From contig JAKALA010000012.1 in the NCBI GenBank assembly GCA_021813325.1, positions 1 to 64,000 on the forward strand: a DNA stretch of 64,000 nt, read 5' to 3'. This DNA comes from a bacterium (GTDB lineage Bacteria; Verrucomicrobiota; Verrucomicrobiia; Limisphaerales; UBA11358). Both the position numbers and the translations under genes were made by a program. Below, one piece after another: positions 30,560 to 38,272 of the stretch. The notes under the pieces are model-generated. The model had not been told where the DNA came from and did not search any database. It was given only the letters and a program-made list of their open reading frames with translations. Position 1 is the stretch's first letter; each line of letters starts with the position of its first letter.

Positions 30560-31067
30560 GGGTGCAGCTTGACACGGTTCTTAAGATTTGAGGGGTAACG
30601 GTTCCGCGACCGGGGCTTACGAGAAAGCGGCGCAAGTGGCCAGCCCCATGGTCGCACACCGTGGATGCCCCTCCTGCACGCGCCGGGGCAACGGGTGGGC
30701 CGGCCGGGCCAGGGACACGCTGTGCCGGGCCGACGGAGCGCCCTGGTTTGGAACCTGGTGGAACACGGCCCAAAGCGGCCCGAACTTGCGCGGTGGGTGG
30801 AACCCCTGCGGCCTCAGCTCCGGCGCGGAAAGGAACGCCGGGGCTTGCGCCAGATCGGCCAGATCAAGCAGGCGGGAAAAGTGATTGAGCGTGAGCAGAA
30901 TTATTTTCATAACCAATGCCGCTCGGCAAAAACAGCGTCGTTTCAAGTGCTGCGGCCGGTTCTGGAGCCAGGCGGGGTTGCGCCCCCTCTGCGCTTGATG
31001 AAGCCCGCCCAATCGGCACTGGGATGAGCTCGGGGCGGCGAACCAAGGACTGTGTCAAAATGCAGCC
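30560..31067 (+). mobile_element. Decayed ISKra4-like element with terminal inverted repeats
   Basis: About 508 bases bounded by GGGTGCAGCTTGACACGGTT (starts 30560) and an imperfect inverted copy (31041-31067). The left end is nearly identical to the ends of the element at 44298. Inside, plus-strand pieces in several frames match one transposase type: AYEKAAQVAS, then VEPLRPQLRRGKERR...GKVIEREQNYFHN, then RRFKCCGRFWSQAGLRPLCA and NRHWDEL. Frameshifts and large deletions leave no usable ORF; the element is inactive. It ends just upstream of the histidine kinase. Confidence 0.8.
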
Positions 31068-31177
31068 ATTTCGATTTTGTGATTTCGATTTTGCTGGCAG
31101 CGAGCCAAAATCCGTCTATGCTAACCGGACAATTTGATACCCATATCGGCGAGGGGCGAAATGGCGCCATACAAGTG

Positions 31178-31933
31178 ATGTCATCAGCCCATAAAGAAAA
31201 AACAACCGGCAGCATGGCGGTGAGTTCCTCGACTGCTGCTGACGGACTCAATTCCAATCTCCGACAACTTGACCGGCTGGCCAGTTTGGGCCTGATCGCG
31301 GCGAGTGTCGCCCATGAAGTCAAAAACGGCCTGGTAGCCATTAACACTTTCACCCAGGTGTTGTTGGAAAAGAGCGAGGATCCGGAAATGGCCGGGATGG
31401 TGCAAAAGGAAATAAAGCGCATTGATTCCCTGGTCACGCAGATGCTTCGCTACGCCTCACCCAGGCCCGCCGAATCCACAACCGTGCCGATTCACCGGTT
31501 GCTGGACCATTCACTGCGCCTGTTGGAGCATCAAATGGCGGGACGCACCATTGTTTTAAAGCGTGAATATGACGCCAAACCCGGAGTGGTCAAGGGGGAC
31601 GAATCGCAATTGCAACAGGTGTTCATGAATTTGATGTTGAATGCCGTGGAATCAATTGACGGCAACGGGCAGGTGACTGTGCGGACGGAGGTGGTTCAGT
31701 CGGGCGCCGGGATCAAGCGCCTGAAGGTGCATATTTCCGACACGGGCGCCGGGATTTCCCCGGAACATTTGTCCCACGTTTTTGACCCGTTTTTTACCAC
31801 CAAGAAAAATGGCACCGGCTTGGGACTCGCCATTTGCCGTCACGTTGCCGAAGAGCATAACGGCAGCATTGAAGTGCAAAGCAAAGACGGATGCGGCTCG
31901 ACTTTTACGGTCGCCTTGGTCGCGGCCAGTTAA
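31178..31933 (+). CDS. Soluble sensor histidine kinase (NtrB-like)
   Basis: About 251 residues, no membrane helix and no recognised sensor domain. H-box ASVAHEVKNGLVAI (His46), N-box NLMLNAVESI, G1 DTGAGI, F-box FDPFFTTK and G2 GTGLGLAICRHVAEEH are complete, so autophosphorylation is expected. The N-terminal ~25 residues look disordered. The start is uncertain: ATG 31178 is used; ATG 31118 and GTG 31052 are in frame, the last lying inside the terminal repeat of the IS remnant, so the native 5' end or promoter may have been altered by the insertion. No cognate regulator is adjacent; the receiver at 27225 is a candidate. Confidence 0.9.
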   Translation: MSSAHKEKTTGSMAVSSSTAADGLNSNLRQLDRLASLGLIAASVAHEVKNGLVAINTFTQVLLEKSEDPEMAGMVQKEIKRIDSLVTQMLRYASPRPAESTTVPIHRLLDHSLRLLEHQMAGRTIVLKREYDAKPGVVKGDESQLQQVFMNLMLNAVESIDGNGQVTVRTEVVQSGAGIKRLKVHISDTGAGISPEHLSHVFDPFFTTKKNGTGLGLAICRHVAEEHNGSIEVQSKDGCGSTFTVALVAAS

Positions 31934-31973
31934 GCGTCCGCAGGCTGCTTCGCGTGAAGGTGGTTTTCCGCGT

Positions 31974-34220
31974 TTATTCCCCCACCAGCCGGTAACGATT
32001 GACCACATCTTCCCCCACGTGCATCGATGGCGAGGCTTTGAGTGAAAAGGCAATGGCAACCGTGTAGTTCCTGGTGTCATTTTCGTTGTTGGTGACGCGG
32101 AAGGTCAGGGCGGCGGTCCAACTGCGCAAATCCCGGTAAAGGGTATAGAACTGTTCCTGCAAGCGGTCGTTCACGAGATTATAGTTATCCGTCATGCGGG
32201 CGCCCCAGTTGTCGCTCATTCGCACAAAGACGGTGCTGGTCAGGGTGTTGTTTCCGCTCCAGGTGCTGTTGCCCCATTGTCCGCCGCGCAAATACCAGTA
32301 GCCAAGTCCCCAGCTCCAGCGGTCGTTGGGCGCAAACGTCAGTTGTTCAAATGCCATGTTTAAGTCCCCGCCATTGAGATCGTGACGGGTCTGGGATTCG
32401 GCGGTGAGCCAGGAGCGCGGGCGGAAGGCGACCGCCGAGTAAAGATCGTTCCATGTGCCTTGATTGCTTTGGGGGTCCAAACGGCAGTCGATTTGCAAAT
32501 CGCTGGAGAGCAAATTGTCCAACCCGCCATCACGCTTGGTTTGGAGCGTGTTGCGCAAGCCCAGGCGAATGACGTTTTGCGAGTCAATGGAGTCAATGCT
32601 GTTGTAATCTGTAAACGTCAGCGGCAACAGCATCAGGCTTGGCTGCTCGGCGTCAAACCGCGGCAGTTGGGCGGGCGGCGTGCTGGGATCGGGCACAAAG
32701 ACGTAATTGATGGAAGGTTCAATGATATGGCGCAGACCATTGACTTGAAAAAACGAATTGGTGGCGCCGGCCCATAATTGCGAGGCTTTGAACGAGGCGC
32801 CCACGCCGGTATTGAAAACTTCCCGCGTGAGGTCGCCGTTGGGTTCGCCATTGGTCAGATATTGGCTGCCGTAGTAAGTCACCCGTCCGCCCACGCGCGG
32901 CGTGACCTTCAGCCAGTTGAAAAAGGTCCACGGCAACGTCAGTTGATGATAGGTGTCGGCGCGCATGGCGGAACTGGTGTAAAAACCGTTGGTGTCCTGA
33001 TACAGGCCGTTGGTGTAGGTCGTGAACTGACGATACCAGCCAACGGAACTCTGGCTGTCGTAATAAACCGGCGAGTCCAGCACCTGCTGCTGGTAGCCGG
33101 TGAGCCGGACATCCGGCAACCGCTCCACTTGATTGAAGAAACTGTTCACCCGGGGCGTGGTCAACGCGTCGAGGCTCCAGTTGTCCCAGTATTTGTTGGC
33201 TTCAATGAATGTGTTGGGCTGCGGGTTGCCCGAATAATCGCCCGGACGGAAATCATGCACCATCAGCGGATCGGACTGGTAATTGACCAGCGCTTTCAAG
33301 TTCAGGTTGGTGGCGGGTGTGGCTTGCCAGTCGAAGTTGACGAACTGACGGTTTTTCGGAATGTCGCCGAATTGGGGAAAGCTGTTGGTGCTGCTATTGG
33401 GCCGGTCATCGTGGGTGTAATAATACCTCAGGTTGAAATCGCCCCATGGCCCAAGGCGGGCGGCGACATCCGGTCCCACGCCCACGCCGCGTTTGGCGCG
33501 GTAGTCCACGTGAATTTGTCCGTCGGCCGTATCGCCCAGATACCAGCGGTAGGTGTTGAGGAGATACCCTCCGTAGCGGCTGGTGAAACCCGGCGTGGGG
33601 GTGTAATTGTTGGCGTGATGTCCGAGATTGCGCTTGTAATACGGGAAATAGAACACCGGCACATTCCCCACATAAACCACGGCATTCCACAATTCGATGG
33701 ATTTTCCGGGAATCATGCGGATGCGGCTGGCGCGCACCTCATAGGCCGGATCGGCCAGATCATCGGTGGTGACAAAACCGCCTTTGGCCGTGTAAACATG
33801 ATTGCTGGCATCGCCGCTCAATCCCACTCCACCGGCAAAGATGGGCGCTTTGCCGGTGCGAAACTGTTCGCTGCGCATCTGGCGGGTTTTGAAGTTGTAA
33901 TAAATATGTTCGCCCAGCCAGATTTGATCGCCGGATTCAACGCGCACATGGCCGTCGGCTTCCACATCACCGGTGGCCTGGTTCACCGTGGCCGAGTCGG
34001 CGGTCATGATGGTGGAGTATTTTTCATCCGTGTATTTGATATAAATGCCGTTGGTGGCCGTGGCAATGCCGGAAGCCAGGCTGAACTGCACTTTGCCGGC
34101 GACGTGACCCGGGAGAATGTGGTTTAGCGTATCAATGATCAGACCGGGTTCCGTTTGCGCCGAAGCCGACAGGGCGAAAAACAGCGAGCAGAGCAGCGCA
34201 ATGGCGGGAAATGGTTTCAT
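31974..34220 (-). CDS. lptD: LPS assembly outer-membrane protein LptD
   Basis: 748 residues from ATG 34220: a signal peptide (MKPFPAIALLCSLFFALSASAQ), an OstA-like N-terminal domain (about 30-170, GIYIKYTDEKYSTIMTADSATVNQATGDVEADGHVRVESG), then a beta-barrel with many alternating strands and aromatic residues ending YRLVGE. It inserts LPS into the outer leaflet. The usual Cys pairs of proteobacterial LptD are not evident. TTGGCA...TTTAAT lies upstream of ATG 34220. A longer frame to 34388 would overlap the DUF486 gene and is rejected. LptE is not recognised here. Confidence 0.85.
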   Translation of the reverse strand: MKPFPAIALLCSLFFALSASAQTEPGLIIDTLNHILPGHVAGKVQFSLASGIATATNGIYIKYTDEKYSTIMTADSATVNQATGDVEADGHVRVESGDQIWLGEHIYYNFKTRQMRSEQFRTGKAPIFAGGVGLSGDASNHVYTAKGGFVTTDDLADPAYEVRASRIRMIPGKSIELWNAVVYVGNVPVFYFPYYKRNLGHHANNYTPTPGFTSRYGGYLLNTYRWYLGDTADGQIHVDYRAKRGVGVGPDVAARLGPWGDFNLRYYYTHDDRPNSSTNSFPQFGDIPKNRQFVNFDWQATPATNLNLKALVNYQSDPLMVHDFRPGDYSGNPQPNTFIEANKYWDNWSLDALTTPRVNSFFNQVERLPDVRLTGYQQQVLDSPVYYDSQSSVGWYRQFTTYTNGLYQDTNGFYTSSAMRADTYHQLTLPWTFFNWLKVTPRVGGRVTYYGSQYLTNGEPNGDLTREVFNTGVGASFKASQLWAGATNSFFQVNGLRHIIEPSINYVFVPDPSTPPAQLPRFDAEQPSLMLLPLTFTDYNSIDSIDSQNVIRLGLRNTLQTKRDGGLDNLLSSDLQIDCRLDPQSNQGTWNDLYSAVAFRPRSWLTAESQTRHDLNGGDLNMAFEQLTFAPNDRWSWGLGYWYLRGGQWGNSTWSGNNTLTSTVFVRMSDNWGARMTDNYNLVNDRLQEQFYTLYRDLRSWTAALTFRVTNNENDTRNYTVAIAFSLKASPSMHVGEDVVNRYRLVGE

Positions 34221-34342
34221 CAAGCGCGGCCAATTAAACAGAACCAACCCGCAGTGCCAAGCAGCATTTGCGGGTCTTTCACTGGGAGCTTGCCGGAGCC
34301 GATCAAACCGCTTTGCGGCGCTTGGCCACCCCTGGAGGCTGG

Positions 34343-34699
34343 CTATTTCTTGGGCAAAAAGATGAACGCCACGGCCGCCAGAATGCACGCAAAGGCCGCC
34401 AAATGATTCCAGCGGAGTTTTTCGCCCAAATAAAACATGGCGAATACCACAAAGACCGTGAGCGTGATGATTTCCTGCAGGATTTTAAGCTGCGTCGCCG
34501 AATACACGGAACTGCCCCAGCGATTGGCCGGCACTTGCAGCAGATATTCAAAAAACGCGATTCCCCAACTGGCAAGAATGACCAGCAGCAATGGTCGATT
34601 TTTGAATTTGAGATGACCATACCATGCGAAGGTCATGAAAACATTGGAACAGGTGAGCAGGATGACGGGAAGCCATCGGGATTGATAAAGCGTATCCAT
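34343..34699 (-). CDS. DUF486-type small membrane protein (DMT-like)
   Basis: 118 residues with four membrane helices: about 8-26, 35-55, 68-90 and 98-115 (ILAAVAFIFLPKK). LLTCSNVFMTFAWYGHLK, LASWGIAFFEYLLQVPANRWG and FYLGEKLRWNHLAAF match the DUF486 family, which is related to half-length drug/metabolite transporters. These act as dimers in some cases; no substrate is known. Starts 18 bases from the divergent EgtD-like gene and lies upstream of lptD in the same direction. Confidence 0.85.
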   Translation of the reverse strand: MDTLYQSRWLPVILLTCSNVFMTFAWYGHLKFKNRPLLLVILASWGIAFFEYLLQVPANRWGSSVYSATQLKILQEIITLTVFVVFAMFYLGEKLRWNHLAAFACILAAVAFIFLPKK

Positions 34700-34717
34700 T
34701 TTAGGGCATTGCTGCCA

Positions 34718-35824
34718 TTGAGCGGGCTAGGTTTAGTCGAACGGAGACGCAAAGTCCATCACGTTTTGGCCCCGGTTTCTCAACTGGTCGCGGCCGTCAA
34801 AGCGAAGAACGGGCTTGTTCTCCGGCGCTTTATTTACGACAACGTGGACATGCCAAACGTCGCCCAGGTGGGCATTCATTCCAGCCAGTTTCCCGATCAG
34901 GTGCGCGATGATCTGTTGAATTCGCTGCGAAACCGTTCGGTGAACCACAAGTTTCATTACGACAGCGTCAAGCAAACCCAGAAATGGCTGGCGTTGCATC
35001 AGCTCTATTCGCCCACCCGCAACGACGCGGATTGTATTTCCATCTACGAACAAAGCTTTGAGGCGGCAGCGGCCGCCATGACCCTGCCCCAGGTTCACAT
35101 ATTGGGACTGGGCTGCGGTGGCGGACAAAAAGACACGCGCTTGCTAAAAATTCTGGCCCGCGCCGGCAAGCAAACATCCTACACGCCCTGCGATGTCGCT
35201 GCGGCCATGACGCTGGTGGCGCGGCAAGCGGCGCTGGAAGTGGTGCGTGCGGACCAATGTTTTCCGTTTGCCTGTGATTTGGCTTCGGCAGGGGATTTGC
35301 CTGAATCATTGACGGTTCCACCGCCGACGCTGCTGACTTTTTTCGGGATGATCCCGAATTTTGAACCGGAACAGATTTTGCCCAAACTCGCGGCTTTGGT
35401 TCGTTCGGAAGATCGTTTGTTGTTCAGCGCCAACCTGGCGCCGGGAAATGATTATGCGGCTGGGGTGAATCAGATTTTGCCTCAATACGACAATCCGCCG
35501 ACGCGAGAGTGGCTGCTGACGTTTCTGTTGGATTTGGGTGTGGAGCGCGGCGATGGCGAGTTGCGCTTTTCCATCGAAAAAGTTCCGGCGAATGGACTTT
35601 TGCGCGTGGTGGCGGATTTCTGCTTCGTGCAACCGCGTATGATTTGTGTCGAGAAAAACACCTTCGCCTTTGCGGCGGGTGATAAAATCCGGTTGTTTTT
35701 TTCCTATCGCCACACGCCACCGCGATTGCGAATGTTACTTGAAGAACATGGTTTGAATGTGGTCGAGCAATGGCTTGCGCAATCCGGCGAGGAAGGCGTG
35801 TTCTTTTGCCGGCGAAGCGGCTGA
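34718..35824 (+). CDS. EgtD-like SAM-dependent methyltransferase
   Basis: About 368 residues. FPDQVRDDLLNSLRNRSVNHKFHYDSV...LYSPTRND corresponds to the N-terminal region of histidine-specific methyltransferases (EgtD, 'YPTRTE' type). HILGLGCGGGQKDTRLLKIL is the SAM-binding loop and PPTLLTFFGMIPNFEPEQIL the adenosine-side loop. EgtD methylates histidine in ergothioneine synthesis, but related proteins act on other substrates. No ergothioneine partners are nearby. TTG 34718 is the best start between the divergent DUF486 gene and the conserved part; ATG 34850 gives a shorter protein. The call 'methyltransferase' is firm, the substrate is not. Confidence 0.7.
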   Translation: MSGLGLVERRRKVHHVLAPVSQLVAAVKAKNGLVLRRFIYDNVDMPNVAQVGIHSSQFPDQVRDDLLNSLRNRSVNHKFHYDSVKQTQKWLALHQLYSPTRNDADCISIYEQSFEAAAAAMTLPQVHILGLGCGGGQKDTRLLKILARAGKQTSYTPCDVAAAMTLVARQAALEVVRADQCFPFACDLASAGDLPESLTVPPPTLLTFFGMIPNFEPEQILPKLAALVRSEDRLLFSANLAPGNDYAAGVNQILPQYDNPPTREWLLTFLLDLGVERGDGELRFSIEKVPANGLLRVVADFCFVQPRMICVEKNTFAFAAGDKIRLFFSYRHTPPRLRMLLEEHGLNVVEQWLAQSGEEGVFFCRRSG

Positions 35825-35854
35825 ACATGGCTCAAGCGTTCAAGCGCCGGAAAT

Positions 35855-36742
35855 CTAAAATATTCCCAGCGTATCCAAAACCGCTTTGATGCGCCGGACT
35901 TCGTGCGTGCGGAACAAATCGGTTTTGCCCAAAGCCGCGAGCACCGCAAAGAATGGTTCCGCACAACGGACTTCTTCCTGGAAATACTCAAAGGCGTGTG
36001 GCAGCGCGTGGCAGACGGGAAAGCCCAGTTCGCGCAGCCGAAACGTGTTGAGAAACACGCGCATCTGATGCTGCACGCGAACGGCGCTGTCCTGCAAATT
36101 GCGATAGTAAAAGCCGAGGCCGGGATCGATGAAGATTTTTTCCACGCCATGGCGTTGGGCCAGATCAATCTGGCGGACAAAAAATTCGCGCAGCATCGGA
36201 ATGGGATCGGCGCTTAAATCGTAGCGGCCGACGTCGCGAACATTGCTGCCGGCCACGTGGCAGATGATCACTGCGGCGTCCTGCGCGGCCACCATGCGGA
36301 AAATTTCATCCGACGCCTCCGTGCCGGTGAGGTTTAAAATGTTGGCTCCGGCCTCCAAACTGGCGCGGGTAACAGCCGGCGAATACGTTTCGACCGAAAC
36401 CAAAATATTCGCCGCCCGCAGTTCGCGGATGGCGGGAATGAGCCTGGAATTTTGCAAGGTCGCATCAGCCCGGGCGGCGTGGGCCAGCGTGGATTCGGCG
36501 CCGACATCAATGATTTGAGCGCCTTGCGCCGCGAGCGTTAGCCCGCGCTGAACCGCCGCTTCTGTGCTTAAACAAACGCTTTCGCGATACCAGGAATCGG
36601 CTGACAAATTAACCACCCCCATGATCGCCGGCTGGCTGTTGAAGGCGAACCTTTGTCCGCCGATGGCAAATTCTTTGATTTTGGCGGCGGCAACTTCGCG
36701 ATGAGATTCCCACAAGCCGGCCAATTGTTCGAGCGAAAGCAT
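35855..36742 (-). CDS. DHPS-family pterin-binding protein, divergent
   Basis: 295 residues with the dihydropteroate synthase pattern: IMGVVNLSADSWYRES (usual IMGVLNVTPDSF), IIDVGAEST (usual DIGGEST), ISVETYSPAVTRASLEAGANILNLTG and the late HEVRRIKAVLDTL. FIDPGLGF is the DPG-FGKT region, but the KT pair is replaced (FIDPGLGFYYRNLQ). It could be folate-forming DHPS or a relative that uses another pterin or corrinoid. Starts 75 bases from the divergent thioredoxin gene; TACGAT ends six bases before ATG. Confidence 0.72.
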   Translation of the reverse strand: MLSLEQLAGLWESHREVAAAKIKEFAIGGQRFAFNSQPAIMGVVNLSADSWYRESVCLSTEAAVQRGLTLAAQGAQIIDVGAESTLAHAARADATLQNSRLIPAIRELRAANILVSVETYSPAVTRASLEAGANILNLTGTEASDEIFRMVAAQDAAVIICHVAGSNVRDVGRYDLSADPIPMLREFFVRQIDLAQRHGVEKIFIDPGLGFYYRNLQDSAVRVQHQMRVFLNTFRLRELGFPVCHALPHAFEYFQEEVRCAEPFFAVLAALGKTDLFRTHEVRRIKAVLDTLGIF

Positions 36743-36748
36743 GGAGGC

Positions 36749-36811
36749 ATCGTATGCCAGATCGATTTTTTCGCAAACACATTGGAATTTGGGTGAGGGT
36801 CACGCTACGTT
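36749..36811. promoter_or_regulatory. Back-to-back leaderless promoters
   Basis: Minus strand: TACGAT (36749-36754) ends six bases before ATG of the DHPS-like gene, with TTGCGA (36771-36776) upstream. Plus strand: TTGGAA (36782-36787), an 18-base spacer and TACGTT (36806-36811) six bases before ATG of the thioredoxin gene. No Shine-Dalgarno sequence on either side. Confidence 0.55.
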
Positions 36812-36817
36812 CACGCC

Positions 36818-37249
36818 ATGAAACGAAGATTGCTTAATTTATCCGGAGTTGTGGCCGCCGTTTTGATCGTGGGCTGGCTGGCCGGCTGTGGAAATTCAGC
36901 GGCTATGAATGAATCCACGGCCAACGTGAAACACATTACCGGCAGCGATTTCCCAGCCGAAGTAATGCAAAGCCCCTTGCCGGTGGTGGTGGATTTTTAT
37001 GCCACTTGGTGCGGCCCGTGCCGGCGTCTGGCACCACGTTTGGACCGCTTGGCGGGCACATTCACCAACCGGGTAAAATTTCTCAAAGTGAACATTGATG
37101 AATCGTCGGCGCTGGCGCAGCAGTTTCAGTTTCAGGCGATTCCCACCGTGATTATTTTTAAAAACGGCCGGGTTGTGGACCGGATGCTGGGGCTGCCGGA
37201 CGAGGAGGCTTTTAAAAAACAATTGGCAGCTTTGGCCGCCGGCAAATAA
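36818..37249 (+). CDS. Lipoprotein thioredoxin
   Basis: 143 residues: a lipoprotein signal peptide (VVAAVLIVGWLAGC, lipobox LAGC, Cys24), then a thioredoxin fold with WCGPC (Cys65, Cys68), the preceding VVVDFYATW and the cis-Pro IPTVIIF. A membrane-tethered thioredoxin facing the periplasm would reduce or exchange disulfides there. Ends just before the convergent DUF192 gene. Unlike cytoplasmic TrxA it has this export signal. Confidence 0.93.
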   Translation: MKRRLLNLSGVVAAVLIVGWLAGCGNSAAMNESTANVKHITGSDFPAEVMQSPLPVVVDFYATWCGPCRRLAPRLDRLAGTFTNRVKFLKVNIDESSALAQQFQFQAIPTVIIFKNGRVVDRMLGLPDEEAFKKQLAALAAGK

Positions 37250-37250
37250 G

Positions 37251-37769
37251 TCACTGGCGTTGTAAAAAAGTGTGGGCCAGAGAGCCTTTTTCCGTGGTGA
37301 TGACGGTTCCCGTCGAGATGTGGTGCCGATCAAACCACCCGTCGCTGGTTTCGAGCACGAACCGGATATTGTCACTGGCGGCCATCACACTATTGGTGTT
37401 GTTTTTCTCCAAATGGTGGATTTCTTGAATGACCCCGTCGGGACTGATGTAGGCGGCCGAGATGGATTCGGGGCAGTTCTTCATCCAAAAATCGGCGCGT
37501 TGGGTGTAGGGCAGCACAAACAGCATGGCATCGGTTTCCTGGATATTGGTGCGGAACATCATGCCGATCATTTGTTCCTCGGCGCTCAAGGCCAGTTCGG
37601 CATCAAAGGTTTCCGGGCCAAGATAAATCTTCATGGTCCGCAGTTTGGGCTGCGCGTGCGTAATCAGATCCACCGGAGACGTGATGACTTTCGCAGGTTG
37701 GTCATGCCCACAACCGACCGCTAAAACGGCCAATCCGGCAATGCTGGCCAATGATTTCCAAAAATTCAC
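37251..37769 (-). CDS. DUF192 family lipoprotein
   Basis: 172 residues: a lipoprotein signal (SIAGLAVLAVGC), then a DUF192 domain with AELALSAEEQMIGMMFRT, AMLFVLPYTQRADFWMKNCPESISAAYIS and IRFVLETSDGWFDRHHI. DUF192 proteins are small, secreted beta-barrels of unknown role. GTG start; CAAATT ends six bases before it and TTGAAA (37799-37804) lies 17 bases further upstream on the minus strand. Converges with the thioredoxin gene, one base apart. Confidence 0.88.
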   Translation of the reverse strand: MNFWKSLASIAGLAVLAVGCGHDQPAKVITSPVDLITHAQPKLRTMKIYLGPETFDAELALSAEEQMIGMMFRTNIQETDAMLFVLPYTQRADFWMKNCPESISAAYISPDGVIQEIHHLEKNNTNSVMAASDNIRFVLETSDGWFDRHHISTGTVITTEKGSLAHTFLQRQ

Positions 37770-37987
37770 GGAGCCAATTTGCCTCAGCCCGAAACGGTTT
37801 TCAATCCAAGTTCTTCAGTTCCGGTGCAAACTGCCGACAATTTATCGCAAACGACCGGTGGCGGTTCAGCTCCGGTTCTTTACAATCAAACATGTTTGAA
37901 ATGCTGAAAACTGACCACAATTTCCGTCTCAACCTTGGTTGGCAGAGGGTTTGACTTGGAAGGTGGAAGGCTTATTTTGTTCTCGTT

Positions 37988-38272
37988 GTGACAACAATTG
38001 CTCAACCTGCCCCGTTGGTCCGGCTGGATCTGATGCCGGCCCGCGTTTGTGCCGTCGTCCGTAGCGTGGAGACGGATGACGAGGATACCCAGCGACTCAA
38101 AACCCTTGGCGTTTGTGTCGGGCGCCGGGTGGAATTGGTGCGGGCGGGCGACCCCGTCATTGTGAAGATATTCGGCTCGCGTTTAGGACTTTCCGTCGAG
38201 CTGGCTTCCCGGGTGCGGGTGGAAATCTGCGATCAAGGCCGCTGTGCGTTGCGGGACCATGAAGCCGCATGA
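37988..38272 (+). CDS. feoA: Ferrous iron transport protein A
   Basis: 94-residue SH3-like protein: RLKTLGVCVGRRVELVRAGDPVIVKIFGSRLGLSVELASRVRVEI is the FeoA core that interacts with FeoB in the cytoplasm. GTG start (GTGACAACA); TTGACT (37951-37956), a 16-base spacer and TATTTT (37973-37978) end nine bases before it, so a very short or absent 5' leader is predicted. Overlaps feoB (ATGA), which indicates a two-gene operon. The last residues (RCALRDHEAA) resemble a short cysteine/histidine tail. No Fur box recognised. Confidence 0.93.
   Translation: MTTIAQPAPLVRLDLMPARVCAVVRSVETDDEDTQRLKTLGVCVGRRVELVRAGDPVIVKIFGSRLGLSVELASRVRVEICDQGRCALRDHEAA

Noticed and set aside
32778-34127. 449-codon plus frame opposite lptD
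   Set aside because: Shadow of lptD; composition and lack of motifs argue against it.
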